NCBI RefSeq assembly: GCF_947623445.1
Contig: NC_135245.1
Location: forward strand, 5,153,501-5,217,500
Direction: 5' to 3'
Origin: Clavelina lepadiformis
Taxonomy: Eukaryota > Chordata > Ascidiacea > Aplousobranchia > Clavelinidae
DNA: 64,000 nucleotides
Shown: positions 45,988 through 59,036 of the stretch, one piece after another
Layout of the letters: each line of letters opens with the position of its first letter
How positions within the stretch are numbered: the first letter of the stretch is position 1
Translations under genes and position numbers: made by a program
Notes under the pieces: model-generated
The model's input: the letters and a program-made list of their open reading frames with translations, nothing else
What the model was told of the DNA's origin: nothing
Databases searched by the model: none

Positions 45988-48428
45988 TACGCTGCCGCTT
46001 CTTCTCAAATAAAACATTTTTAACTTTATAAGCTATCACTTGGGTCTATATAAATATTTTCAAAACAATAGTAGGTTATAAGTGTTGCGTTAGATGCTTT
46101 TTAAAAGTCAGTTATAATAAACAGATATGCTGTTTATTTATAGTTACTCAGGGAATACGGACGACAAAATCAACGACAAAACTAGAAAGCATTTACCAAC
46201 AATAAAATTTGACCAAAGTAATTTCGATAACCTAAAGCAGAGTTATTAGGCCTATTACAACTTCGGCAATGTAAGCAACAGCATTACGTATTGCTCTGTG
46301 AGTCTAGGATACATACTGTACTCCAGCAATTATGCCCAACATAAACGTAGGCTACATTTATTTTAGCCTTGCCACCAAATGCCACAAAACCACCAAATGC
46401 CTTGCTGTGCAAAAGACAACCGCATATAATGATTATACTTTTATAGAAGTGCCTGTTGTATAGGCATGTGCTGGCCATCATGTTTGAAATCAGTGATGAA
46501 TCGGATACCGTCAAACTGTGCATGAATATAATAAAACAAAACCCTTTATACGTTAAATCGCCAGATGGAATCGTGCTCGGCTAAATATCATCTGTTCGGG
46601 TACTTGCTGGTGGAAGAAGAATCGTTACTTATAAGTTTTGTAAAGTCTTTCACATTTAAAAGGTTTTTTCACAAACCAAAAAGTGTTGTTTATGTTTTTA
46701 TGTCTATTTTTTAGTTCCGGCTGATTTAGATGTCAAACTGAAAGCAATCGTCACAATGTCGTCATAAAGCCACAATTAAAAAAATTTAATTCTGTATAAC
46801 GATTCCACTTGTCAAGTCCAAAAAAGTTTATCATAAATGTTACACTGTTAAATAACTTTCTCTTTGTTGTAAAAGCCATGATTTGGATAAACTCACAAAA
46901 ATTAGTGCAGATTTGAATGAATCTATATACAACTTCAAATATTTTACTTAAAAATGTAATAATAATAATTGATAAACCCATGTAAATGCATGCAAGTTCT
47001 AATGAACTTGTTTGTCCGTTTTCCATAAATATTTGCGGCCAAAAGATTTACGAACTTGTTCATCTTTTTTCTTTAAGAAATTTTTTATGTTAATATGACG
47101 GGATCCCAAACTTTTTAGGCATTTTCATTTGTTTTATTATATATGTATAATACTATTTATTGTTCAAACTATAAAGGTTATTTGAAAATGTTAGAAATAT
47201 TAACAAGTTTCTATTTCTAACCTGCTACTTCTTATATATATTATATCGATCTTGTCTCATTGAAACACATGAGCAACTGGCCATGTAACATCCAGTGTAT
47301 CTCATAAAACTTACAGTAATGTAAGAAAAGTTTGGGTAGTTTCTCTATAGAGTTTCAAAGTCTTTTACAAAGTTAAAAGTTTGTTGGTTTTTTGTGGCAA
47401 ACACTACGAAAGTAGGTGCTTTGCTGTCAGTTGGTAAGTATGTTTTGCAGACAACGTAAAAAACGTCATACTGCTGTGAATAGAAAATTGGCAGCAATTG
47501 TATTCACAAATTTCTCACTTTCATAAGAAATGTTAATTTACTTTTGGTGGCTTTGCTCAAGTATGGAGATATTTTTTCAAACAAAAGGCATTTATCTGAC
47601 GACTCTCTAAGAGAAAGTATTCAATCACCATGCATTCAATGATAATTTTTAAAAACAGAGCAAAATGTTTAGCGATTGTGTCACTTTGTAAATCAAATTA
47701 ACCAAGATATCAATGAAGTTTTAAGACAAATTACTGCTGATACCAATAGATTTGGGATTTGTTCGTGTCAATCAACGTATACATATATGGTCATGTTTGC
47801 ACGAAGATAAACAATGTTTGCTCTCTGTTCGCCTCTATACTGTATTATACGTTACTACACATCAGCCATATACACTGCGCATTGTTCCAGATAATTATCA
47901 TTACTGCCGTTTGTGTTTTTTGTTCGATACTCATTGGCACTACCGCTTTAATGTCCTTGGACAAGGCATTAGCGACGCTAACTCCTGTTCAGTGAACCTG
48001 ATGGCCAGTTCCAAATTAGGGCAATACGATGCAAGAATTCTAAAAACCACATAAAAATGTGTGACAATCAGAAATTGCAAAAAAGCTATCACTCGGTAAC
48101 CGAGACTCGAGCGATGAGAAATTATCGCCGGGTAAGTGGTGCAAAGGCTTTTCTTAGTCCGAAGATAAAGTTATTTTAAACCAGCTGTTGCTATAGGCTG
48201 CATCTACAACAAGTTTTCAGAACAAAGATTTTTAATTAAAAGAACGCACCGGTATCCAATTACAATAAAGCCTTGTTTCTATTATAGACTACTTGATATG
48301 ATATATCTAAGCATTACCCATGTTCTACATAAAAAAAACCTAACCTACCGTACTTTTGTTCAGAGCCACACGTCTTTGTTTGACGAAACAAACGTTTCCA
48401 ACACAATTGTCTCAGTCATTCTTTAGAC

Positions 48429-48880
48429 CAGGGGTGACGAACCTATTCGATGACGCGGGCCACTTTGTCAGTTACGGCTGAGCAAGCGGGCCGCACAATT
48501 TTTTTAACATTTTGCATAATAATTAGCGTTCAAGCACAACCGCTTCATTTGGCAGATTTTTAGCTGCTCCCGCGGCCGCAAAAAATACATCGATTGAGTG
48601 CGGCAATCTATTGAAGACATACTGCTGCGACTCAATTGTGCTATCAGCTTTTGATATCGCATTGCGCAAAGATTAGAAACAGGTGAAAGAAAGTTCAAGA
48701 CTGCTGGTCTCCCGGACGCAAAATTTAACCCTAAATTCCGGACATGTCCGGAATTTTCCGGACGGTATGGCAACCCTAAATTTCCTATAAGTCCTATATG
48801 CCTTGCATGTATGGGCGTTTGTCAAATCGTTTGGTGGGCCGCACAAAATTGTTTGGCGGGCCGCAGGTTCGTCACCTCTG
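48429..48880. mobile_element. hAT-superfamily MITE with perfect target duplication
   Basis: The left end CAGGGGTGACGAACCT and the right end, read inward as CAGAGGTGACGAACCTGCGG, are inverted repeats. Both are flanked by the identical 8-mer CTTTAGAC (48421-48428 and 48881-48888), the hAT-type duplication. The 452-bp interior contains GCGGGCCGC repeats near the ends and, at about 48700-48780, a TCCGGAC palindromic block that looks like an older inserted repeat. No coding capacity. Confidence 0.93.
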
Positions 48881-49069
48881 CTTTAGACTATTGCGGGACG
48901 AATCGTATTTTAGAGGTGTGTTTGATAAATCTGTAATATTTAATCGGAACTGTCTTTTGATATAGCCTATTAAAGTAAATTGACTGTTAGAAACATTTAT
49001 TTACTATGTTTACTATTTACTATGTTTTTGCAGCTTTGTAAAAAATAGAGATTATTTCTCTAAAAAACA

Positions 49070-51424
49070 ATGTTTGATCAGCAAGTATATCCTTCAGAAG
49101 GAGAGGTAAAAAAGGTCTTTTTCTTCAGTTGTGTAGGCTAAGTGTATTATTTTAGTGAGAAGAAAGTTACCGTTTTACATACCTTATTTTCAATATAGCA
49201 CGCTGCCATGCATATAAGCCAATTGCTGGAAATTGATGTGTGTTTGTTTTTTGAACGTTATCTGCTGTAACTCAAATGATATCTAGTTTTTCAGTTTTTA
49301 AATGCAGAGACAAATTTTACATGAACACGCTTTCAACTAGGGCAAACTGTAGAAACGTTTTGCATTTATCTTTCATCCTTATCTTCATCTAATATTGTAG
49401 TGTACTTTTGTTTATTAAAGGTTGAACCAAAAATCTTTACTTCTTTCACAGTATGGAGTTTCTACTGTATTACCCCCGGCCTCGTACGCTCAGCCAGGAA
49501 AATCCGGATGGGCGCCAATGCCTTTATTCTCGGATTACTCATCTGGATGCCCTCCAGGCTTGCAAGCTTTGATTCCTCTGGATAGAATTGAATTCACAAG
49601 AAAAACCAATGGTAGGCTATTTTGCAGTAACGCAAAGTTGCGTAAAGTACATTATTTATAGTGACACTTATGCTGGTAGTATAAGGTTATACATTACATG
49701 CTTAGTACCGTAGTACGAAACCTTTCTGTTTTGAAATAAAAACAAAAGCAATCTTTGCAGATCAAGGACTCGCCATTAAAGGTACGGTTAAGAACATGGG
49801 AGGCATGAAAATATTAAAAATGAAATTTCATCGATCCGGGGAAGACATCACACAGTCATTCTACGACAACACTGGTTCTGTAAATCACCTATAAAATATG
49901 ACTTCTTGCTGCCAATATATAGCCTATATGCTTGCCACGGGTTGCAGGTCACGTTAAAAGTATAATTTTTAGGAAGTGCTACGATGCAACACCAAGGCTG
50001 AATTATGCGGTCAACTTTGCCCGTGCTGCTGTTGTCTTGCTGAATCAGATGGTTGTGGAACCAAAGCCGAGATCGAGGCACCACTAGGACACACCATAGC
50101 AAAAACCAAGCAAAAGTAACTTACGCTCGCTATTTTGTAAGCTCCAACAGTTTCCTGCTAAAGACATATGACTGCAACGTGTTTTACAGTCGGTGCATTA
50201 TTGCGGTACAGTACTTCCTCGATTATCCGGTCAAGTTGGGTCAATGTTTTCAAAAATCTGACCGGATAAGCAAAAAAACGGATAATTGAATTTGTATTTT
50301 TACATCATAGAAATAGAAACAGAGAGAACTAATGCAGTAATGTACAGAAAAATGTCATAACTCAGCACTTTTATGGTAAAAAACTGATCGAAATGTAGCA
50401 GTTTACAAAAAAACTACGCTTAAAATCTACTAAAAAATGAATCAATCTTGGATTGTTTGCGGGAAGATTGACGTTTTTGGCTGGTCTAACTTCACACCAC
50501 TTACGAAGGATATGCTGCTGGACCCATAGAGACATATTCAACAATTGTAACCAGTACAAATGCAACAATTAATGCATTCTCCATTCTAGAATTAGTCGGT
50601 TAGTTTGTTACGTCATAATCGAATGTCTCGGCCGGATAATTGAATGCCGGTTAAACGAGGTACGGATAATCGAGGAAGTACTGTACTATATATCATTCTT
50701 ATTACAAAATAAACTAGGCTTTATGAATAAGTCACTAACTGGCAAATTTTTGTGCCACTTTTCTGAAAATGTTATCAACATTTTCAGCAAATATACAGGT
50801 TGGTTTGTATGCTTGCTTTTTTGTTTGATTGTGGTTTGAAATCTTTTATTTTTTCCTCAAGAAACGCTTGGTGTGCTTACGAATTTAAAGTTAAGGATGG
50901 ATCGGGGGACACAAAGCTGATCGTAAAAGGAACTTTGGAACTGGAAATTGAAACCAAAAGCGGAAAGGAAATTGGTAAAATAACGGCTAAACAAGACAAA
51001 CCTGGAAAAATAACAAGAACAATAAAATGTAAGGACCAAATCAAAACTGTGTTGAAGAAGCGTGTAGCTCAAACCATGAGTGGCCAACTTAAGTTGCCTT
51101 AAGATGCCTCAATTGAGGCATTGTAGCTAATATGTGGCTTTTTTAAACACTAATTTTAGGCCAATAAGCTTCTTCATGTATCTTATATATATGCTAAACA
51201 GCTGTTTCAAGTAGGCTGAATTAATTACAGCATTGGTTGCAGCTTACAATCCTTTAACATTTCAAAGTATTGAATATTCCTCAGCTGAATGTTAACTTTC
51301 ATTTACGTTTCCATTTCTAGTTCCTGCTGACTTAGACATTAAGATGAAGGCAGCTCTTTTATGCTTCTGTACGTATATAGACTACGTGTTTCCATTTCGC
51401 AGTGCTGGTATGTGTTGCTGGTAA
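49070..51424 (+). CDS. PLSCR: Phospholipid scramblase A
   Basis: Six exons: 49070-49105, 49452-49611, 49761-49879, 49973-50115, 50862-51028, 51321-51424; 242 residues, intron phases 0,1,0,2,1. Scramblase-family proteins are beta-barrel-like membrane-attached proteins linked to calcium-dependent lipid scrambling and, in vertebrates, to nuclear and signalling roles. Evidence: SGCPPGLQALIPLDRIEF in exon 2 (family start of domain), GTVKNMGG in exon 3, a cysteine cluster LCPCCCCLAE in exon 4 (palmitoylation site in PLSCR1), KAEIEAPLGHTIAKT, and FPADLDIKMKAALL in exon 6, followed by CFCTYIDYVF, which aligns with the C-terminal hydrophobic helix of human PLSCR1. The proline-rich N-terminus is short, and the EF-like calcium loop before the helix is poorly conserved. 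Intron 4 carries a pogo-type MITE. The start is the first ATG compatible with the exon 2 phase; an upstream exon cannot be excluded. Confidence 0.9.
50209..50683. mobile_element. MITE, Tc1/mariner (pogo-like), copy 3
   Basis: Begins CAGTACTTCCTCGATTATCC and ends with its complement GGATAATCGAGGAAGTACTG, flanked by TA on both sides (50207-08 and 50684-85). The inner arms continue as CCGGTCAAGTT / CCGGTTAAACG. It is 475 bp with no transposase, inserted in intron 4 of scramblase A. The long, nearly perfect ends suggest this is the youngest of the three TA-flanked elements. Confidence 0.9.
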
Positions 51425-54400
51425 GTAATCTAAATAATCGGCAACAATTTTATGTTCACAGGAAAGCCAAACCAAACAATTATTCTACAATGTCAACGTG
51501 CTGAATGAAAGAAGTGTACGGTTTTCATCGTAGGCTATGTTTCAGTATTTTACTCAAATGTATTTTGTAGACCGTATTAATCAGTTACATTTTGAATTAA
51601 ATAAATGTCGCAATTACCATCTTCTTTCATTGTCACCTGGGCGTTTTGTTTATTATCTGTATGAGATATGATAAATGAAAAACCGATTTGATGATTTCTA
51701 AAGCTTGAATCTCACCTCGTTGACGCCTGCTGTCCTCAAAAATGTCAGCCTAGTGTAGAAAAGCTAAGTTTAACATTACATATTTTGTTTAACGCCCAAC
51801 GGAAAAGGAACAGAAAAAGGTGTTTCGGTATACGAAGGAAATATATTACGAGGCTATCCACGACGAAAATGACATTAGTATATAAATGCTGACTTTATTT
51901 AAAATTCGATCTTAGCAAGTTAATACTTGTGTTTTTTCTTGGAACTTTGCCAACCAGCATGCAGCATAATTGCGTCATACGTAACCACCAACCTTCTACA
52001 TATCAACAGCATTGACATTGCTCTGTAATTGCTCTACGTAGTTGCTAATTTTTTTAATCGAATCCCTGCCAGCGGAGCGATAAGGACTTGTGCCTGAAAG
52101 AGGATTTAAGGCTGTATTCGAACGCAACTATAAGACTGGGAAGCTTTTCGTGCAAAAGTCGTGAGTAAAACTATCATCAATCAGATTTAAAACGCTTACG
52201 AAAACAGCTGTGTAGGAAATCGCTGGAATATAGCCTACATTATACATAAAAGCATACAACCATATATATGCACCATGTAAGCTTCTGAAAGCAAGGTTGT
52301 GTTTTGCCCTTTTGTCCAAAGAGGTCAATATGCTATATGTTTACAGTACATCTGCGAAATTGCAGGTGCCACCGAAGTTTTAAGAATTTTTACTTTAATT
52401 TTGTGACGCACAATTAAACTCTTCTGTACTCCTCTGGCGATTAAAACAAATACCACACCACGCCTAAGTTACGCCCCTTGCTTTTGTTGGTATTGGTAAC
52501 GTCTTTCCAACAGATGTAGGCTACGTTACCTGTTGTTGACTACAAGAGGTGAAAGGAAAATAACTCTGACTATTGTTTTATTAACAAAAACTACGAAAAA
52601 TCTCTACTTGAGCAAGATGAGTATAGAATAAGTCAGGCAGAACCAAGTGAAATGTGACCACCCGTATGTTTTAAACTTTACTCATAGATCTTTATGTTTA
52701 ATATAAATATCAACGTTTACTTGGTCGAGAGGCAATAGGCATTCTAAACAGGCGGATAACTGAAAGAACTTGGTGCGATTGTGGTTGCGTAGGTGGGTCG
52801 TCGTCGTGTGAACAAGATTTTATTCAGCTACCCAGACTAGAATACGGGACGAGAATCGGGCAGCCACTGGGTCGTGCTGTAATCAACAACTCGCAGGCAT
52901 ATTGTATTTGCTTGATTAGAAGGCCCCCTTAAATAGATGGCGCTTTTTCTGTGAATGAATGTTTTCGAAAAAAGGCCCCGTTCTGTTTAAGTAAATATGG
53001 TATTCCGCAGAGGACGCTGCAGGTGGAACGGATGTAGTCGGATATGACATAATATGACGGATATGACGCTGTAGTCGGATATGACATGTTCTATGCTCTA
53101 TACAGTTTGCTCCTCCGCGCCACACTCACAAGCCGCAACGTTTTCCACTCCCCATAAGTCCAGTTTACTCTGGCATTAAGAAAACAACAGCGTTTTCCTC
53201 AAATACATCCTGATGAAAGCTCGCAATCGGACGGCATTAATTACCTGAGCAAACGCGAACATTTTATGGTTCATTTTTTCTTGTTAGTTTCAACGAGTCT
53301 TTTTTTAGTACGTCTACTTCTATCAACGTTTACGAAATGACCAAGAAAACAGTTTCAAATAAAAGGTTTTGTTTTCGGAACCTTACAAAGCTCCTCGATT
53401 AAATGCCAAAGGTTCCGCAAGACAACTACAAATAAGCTTATTGGGATCACGGACAAATATTGTGATTGTAAACTGTAAGGCTGCTGTTGCAGAAACAAAG
53501 GTGAAGAGTCGAATTTAATCATGCTGGCTTTGCGATTTACGGAATTTCCTTCAAACAACGAGAAATGCTTTTTTAAACTGAAGTTTGTTTGTTACCTGCA
53601 AAATGCCTTGATGCCAGGCAAAATCAGGTTAAACAGCAGTATGCAGACTATTTTAATGTAGTGAGTTTAATTCTGTGTCTTGGTTTCGACCAAATAGTTG
53701 AAGTTTACCGATCAATTGTTTGCTAAAAACAATGTATTTCACTGAGGTAGATTTTCCTGTAATAATGGTAAAATAACCACACATGCTGATCTTTTTTTTT
53801 TTCTTGTCTGAACAAGTTGTTTCTCACTTTACAGCATACCATAGCTAAAAAAGAGAAAACATAACTGATACCAGTCTAACTCATAACGTGTAGAAACAAC
53901 TCTAGAAAGAAATGATTTATTATCCATATAACTAAGCGATTTGCAAATAAAGAAACACAAGTAAAACGGAAAATATGATAAACGCTAAAACTATTGCATC
54001 ATTACTTGCAGGATGAGATTTTTATCTCAATTACTTTGTGGTAATATGTGTTCTGTGTAGTATTACTTGTATAAATATTACACAACAAACATCTTCGCCA
54101 CAAAGGCCGACTACTCTACTCTGTCAGCTGTTGTTACAATATGAGCGAGGTACAATTGAAGATTGATAACTTGATGGTCAGCAATTGTATCATAAGATCC
54201 CAAAATCAAATTTTAGCATTTATAAAACAACTCATGACCCGTGATGTGACCGTCACAATTTCATCTAACAATATGATTGTCTTCAAGATCTTTACATGAC
54301 GAGAAGTATTTTTCTAGTTACCTAAAGTAGCAAAAGCATACAAGGCTATAGATAGTAGGCAAAAAATTCTTATGTACAATGACGTCATTAGTTTACGCAA

Positions 54401-54430
54401 CGTTGATAACGCAATAAAAATTTTAAGACT
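51425..54430. other. Intergenic between scramblases A and B (tail to tail)
   Basis: Contains both 3' UTRs. A small duplication, GTAGTCGGATATGACAT, occurs at 53034-53050 and 53071-53087. No convincing gene was found; ORFs of 60-70 codons are chance-sized. An AATGACGTCATT palindrome lies at 54378-54389, just past scramblase B. Confidence 0.5.
51600..51605 (+). terminator. Candidate polyadenylation signal of scramblase A
   Basis: AATAAA about 175 nt after the stop, the first canonical hexamer, followed within 30-50 nt by a TG/T-rich stretch. Confidence 0.55.
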
Positions 54431-57400
54431 TTACTCACAAGTTATGGTGCTTATGAGAATCGCTTTGAGTTTGACATCCAAAGCTTGAGGAACTTTAAAT
54501 AAAATAGAGACAAAATTATACTTCGTACGACGTAATAGCCCGCGTTAGGCTACCTTATACGTGTTACTAAATCAGTCTCTTTTCGTTGTGTCGGTTCTCT
54601 TACATGTGACAATGGTTGCAAATGTGCCAGGTGCATTTATTTTACTTCGTATGCTTCCTATGACTTCTCCCGAAGTAGTTTCGAAGTTCATCGAACCACA
54701 ACCATGCGCGAAAAGTTGAATTTTTCCCGATTCGTCGTGAATAGACAACCGAAAATCGCAACAACCAGGTCTTTTGTGAAGATCCCATAAAAAGTACATA
54801 ATTTTTAAACAGGTCGCTTCACACAGTAGGGCCTATACAGGTCACCTTCGACTTGGCAGTTTTGAGGGATTTTATCCAATTTAAATCGGTTTGAAAAAGT
54901 ATTTCGTTGAAAAAAGGAAGGTTTTTGAAAGACAGCAGAGAAAACAAATAAAAAGTCTTTCAAGTGGGCGATTACAATTATGGCTATGTCTATTATTACA
55001 AATATGTCGAAGTGAGCAGTTGCAATTACGTCAATTTAAAGAGTAGGATAAAGTCCAGACAAAACTACTTACACGCTTTTCATTTGTCCAAGACGTCTAT
55101 CAGCTTCTACCGTGTACACTGAATTACAAACTTCGCAGGGACGTAAACAACAGCAACAACAACAAGAACAACTGTCTACACAACTCTCTTTTGTTTGCTT
55201 TAAGTTGAAGATGGTCTGCAAAACAAGTGAACCCAGTTTTTCTTGAAGTTTATTATTTGCACTTAAGGGGATGTAAAAAATTATTGGTTTTGATCGTAAT
55301 ATTGCTAACATTTTCATCGACAAGGCATTTAATATCTTTTTCACAAGACGCTTTCCACTCTAAAGATAAACTGCAGGCAAGATTAAAAGACGGTAAAGTA
55401 ACATGAAAAGGTGAACAATCGGTTTAAGCTATAAGATTAAATGAGTCCTAATTTTAAATGCCAAATAGGCATATGCTGGGGAATTTGAAAAGTTGTTTTT
55501 GTGCAATATATATTAATCCTAAGGTTTCAACTTTCGCTGGCAAGTATATTGCAGTAATATATCATGCACCCGCAGGTATACAGTTTATTTTGGTTTGACA
55601 TCTATGAAATCACTTTAATAAACGTGTGAAAAATCATTTAACAATATTAAATATAATTTCCATTATTTTGCCAATGTGTCACGAAGCAAACCGGGTGATT
55701 ACATAGCAAAGTATAGAAGCCCTTGAGCTTTTTTTATTGCATCTAGTCCCGATGTTCTATGATGTAATGTCCAGTGTAGTTAGTTAGTTACCATTCCGCG
55801 CTGATCCCGGTAAATCTTCTTTATTCCGCCAAATCCGTGTGCAATTGCCACTTGAAACAACAGCTGTCCAGCTTTATTTTTTATCTCAGCCACTCCACCA
55901 TATTTTCCTGACAAGATAAAACAACTGTAAGTTTTAAGATGTATAAAGCAATTAAGAATGATGAAGTTTAACGGATGAATTCAACGATTTAATTTGAACT
56001 TTTTTGCTCCTTTCTACCGTTCTAACAATACGTTTCGAGAAGTCTACATTTCAGTGTGTTTTTTTCTTACCATCATTTTACAAAATTATGCATATCACAA
56101 CTATATTCGAAAATACATTCGCCTGAATACGGCGCCACCACTTTTCAGACAAACTTTAGTACAGCGCTTCCATATTTTGTGACAAAAATGTTTCTGTCAC
56201 CTGCAGTCTTCATTTCACAACATTTTTCAAAACAGTCACTAAGGGCTTTTGAGAAAGTTGACATTATCATATCTATAGCGACAAGCGACAGTTTTTTATT
56301 ATGTTTCCGAAATGATTAATGGGTGTGCAATGTTATACTATATTTGCAAGAAAAGTTTATTGTACGTGTTACATACTTTATTAAAAAAGCGCTATAAAAA
56401 TTTCAAAATTTCGAACGCTGTTATTCGCTTCGTTTGCGCTTGGTGTCTGTTTAGGTCAGGCATGCACAACATACGGCCCGCGGGCCGCATGCGGCCCGCG
56501 AAACCTTTTCGTGCGGCCCACGAGATATTCCGTGATTTCGCTCATTCAGGCATTTTCTCCACGGTTACAGTTACATAATCAACGAATCCGATGCTTTACC
56601 GCCGATAAGCATTAAAAACAACTAGATACTGTAGTGCGAGAGGCAACCGTCTCTTGACAGTAACCATCTTCTCAATAATATCTCTTATTCGACGGTTAAT
56701 CGGTCACATTATATAAAGTAGGCTAAACGTTAGTTACAACAATGTAAGCACGCGGCCCGCGAAAATTTTTTTTCCCTAAAACGGCCCGTGTACTGTTTTG
56801 AGTTGTGCATGCCTGGTTTAGGTAATAGAACAAACGCCAAATGCGCTTGGCAAGCATATATGCGTAATTCATATGCATGACTGAAAAATGACTCCATTTC
56901 CGGTGGCGAGAAGTTGTTGTGGTTCAACCGATACGCAAAGTGTACCGCTGTGTACGCAAAACGCAGCAAGTTAAGTGCACTGATGTAGCGTCTTTTGACT
57001 TTCTACACAAATTGTATCAGCAGGATTTAAACTCAAGGGCAAACTTAACATAGGTAAAAAGTTAGTTAAAACATTGGCGCTGTTTCGTGTTACACATACC
57101 TCTATTCTGGAGAAAAATGCTGACTTGGTCTAAAGGCAAAAGACATTCTAAACCTGGCGGACAACTTTCTAGATTAATTCCTGAACTCTGTGGTTGACTG
57201 TCAACTGGTGGATTGTCATATGACTGAGAAATACCGGTGGTGAAAACGGTGGTTTGATGTATTATGTAACCACTTTCGGGATTGCCAGCACCGTCCTGAA
57301 TAATATTTACCAAAAAACTATATGTTAATATGTAGGCCTACCCTATACACCAATCATACAAGAAGCCCATAGCGTTTGGAACGGGTATAGCCTACAACTC

Positions 57401-57547
57401 TACAATCTTCCAAATATGTTTTAATTGCTATCACATTACACTTTGCCTTAAACATTAAAGATGGTTTATGCAGTTTTATTTGAATTACAGTCACTGAAAG
57501 GCTACTGAAAAGTAATATGTTATACGTACCTGTTGCAAGGCAGACAT
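54431..57547 (-). CDS. PLSCR: Phospholipid scramblase B
   Basis: Six exons, right to left: 57530-57547, 57100-57295, 55792-55907, 55073-55215, 54604-54770, 54431-54492; 233 residues with phases 0,1,0,2,1, identical to genes A and C. Domain start: SCPPGLECLLPLDQVSIFL; exon 3: VAEIKNKAGQLLFQV; exon 4: an unusually long cysteine run (CSCCCCCCLRPCEVC), likely palmitoylated by analogy with PLSCR1; exon 5: FRLSIHDESGKIQL and FETTSGEVIGSI; exon 6: FPQALDVKLKAILIS, the beginning of the C-terminal hydrophobic segment. The last exon reads ITCE-stop, but the stop follows a GTGAGT donor, so a further exon completing the membrane helix is possible (a candidate acceptor lies near 54348). The first exon has only six codons. 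A hAT MITE occupies intron 2. Confidence 0.88.
56457..56815. mobile_element. hAT-superfamily MITE with perfect target duplication
   Basis: The left end is CAGGCATGCACAACATACGG; the right end read inward is CAGGCATGCACAACTCAAAA, giving 14-bp perfect inverted termini. Identical 8-bp duplications GTTTAGGT flank it (56449-56456 and 56816-56823). It is 359 bp, with GCGGCCCGCG repeats near both ends and no coding frame. It is inserted in intron 2 of scramblase B. Confidence 0.94.
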
Positions 57548-58787
57548 ATCAAAGTGATGTTATTTTCAGGCTCTGTTCTCATCAGCAATAAACAACTACA
57601 GCAAAAACCATCAACATCAAAGCATTAAGCTAATTTTGTAGTGTTACGCACTGTTAACACTGAACTAAATGAGCTAAGTCTTAGTTAAGCTCTCGTAGAA
57701 CCATTCCTTTGGAAATAATACGGTATAAATTACTGGACAATGAAGGTACTGTTTGCTTAGATTTATGAACTTGAGCTGCTTGAGAACTTTTTGTCTTACT
57801 TTAAGCTCTCTACTTAGGTTCACTGACACTTAACTTAGACCTAGCCTTGCATAAACCAATCATTTTCCGCGATGGCCACAAGCACTAAGTTACTACTAAA
57901 ATCAAAACAAAGTAAAGACCTAAAGTCAGTCAAGCATGCTTTCTGTTGATCGACGATTTTCCCTGTAGAGGAGACTTATGAATAGACAGATTACGTGCTA
58001 TTGCGTAAAGTTCGTATGACGTCATTCACTTTATGCTGAAAGACTGATAAAATAAATAACATCACAATTCTATTGTCCCAACTGTGTTAAATGTTAAAGT
58101 AGTTCTACTGTACTTGTTGGAGCCTGGCCACTATTGTTGCACAATACTTTAACACAATAGCTTACTTCACTCATGAGACAGACAAATATTGCTGTTCAAT
58201 TTGAACAAGAGTGCATGAGATTTTAGTAAGCCAACGTTTGGCGTAAACAAGCTTAGTAAAGATTTTACGAGACGTTTATTGACGCATTTACAATTGCTGT
58301 TCCACAGCATTATTTCTAAAATCTTTTTGAAATTATGACCTTCACCACATGAAGCAGTTACTCACAACGCATCCACCAAAGGCTGTGTCTGTATTTATAC
58401 AATCTAAATTATTAAAAGTAGAATTACTTCAGCAAAATGCCATGAACATTTTCTTAAACTGAAAACAATGTGTAAATTCGTGTTTACAAACCATTTTTTG
58501 TCCCACGGAAAGCAAGCAAGATAATTAAATTAAATTAATTGAGGAATATATATAGGCTGGCTACTATACAAGCTTCTACGCAGCCGGAAGCCTACGGGTC
58601 GCAGCTCATTATTCGTGCCTAAGACCTTAGTATAACTCTGAAGTTTGAATACGCTGACTACAGTTTTCCAACTATAGTCTGCAATCTACATGAAGGACGT
58701 TACTTTAACAGGTGCTCTTTTTGCAAAGTTGTTCAAATGAATCGTGTAATTACGATTAACTTGTTATAAATAGAAAATTATCACAAA

Positions 58788-59036
58788 ATGAAAAGATTTT
58801 CTGCCAACCATATTATTTTGAACACAATTATCTACACTTCTACAGCATTTGTATTGTGTGCTCCTGTTCAATCTGAAAACGCCAAGCTACAGAAGAAATC
58901 TGAAACTGATTTAGTTGATGTGTACCGCCATGTCTCACCTCACAGGTGGAGCGCACACCTAACTTTTCAAATCACTGGATTAAACGTTTACAAAACTACT
59001 ACGATACTAAGAAAAAATACAAAGGAAAGGGACTGA
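58788..59036 (+). CDS. Candidate small secreted protein or peptide precursor
   Basis: An ATG-started (context CAAAATGA) 82-codon frame. The N-terminus resembles a signal peptide: MKRF basic start, then a hydrophobic stretch ending around CAPVQS, after which cleavage would leave about 53 residues. A dibasic KK site follows at residues 36-37, then SETDLVDVYRHVSPHRW. A possible donor (CACAG|GTGGAG) occurs after the histidine-rich part, so the true C-terminus may lie in another exon. A TATATATA run lies about 240 nt upstream. I recognise no peptide family and the leader contains polar residues, so it may be chance. Confidence 0.3.
   Translation: MKRFSANHIILNTIIYTSTAFVLCAPVQSENAKLQKKSETDLVDVYRHVSPHRWSAHLTFQITGLNVYKTTTILRKNTKERD

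Larger units (their letters stand above)
42885..49069. other. Repeat-rich intergenic region
   Basis: Between the METTL24-like gene and scramblase A. Holds a hAT-like element (44272-44793), the second copy of a dispersed repeat (about 45149-45420), a PPxY-coding micro-ORF (45880-45987) and a hAT MITE (48429-48880). The remaining sequence shows nothing I can name. Confidence 0.5.

Noticed and set aside
45900..45990. tRNA-like B-box (GGTTTGAATCC on the minus strand)
   Set aside because: No cloverleaf could be drawn around it and no A-box at the right spacing; it also overlaps the PPxY frame.
51361..51424. A 34-nt intron (GTACGT...CGCAG) in the last exon of scramblase A
   Set aside because: Too short for normal splicing, and the unspliced reading CFCTYIDYVF aligns with the human C-terminal helix without a gap.
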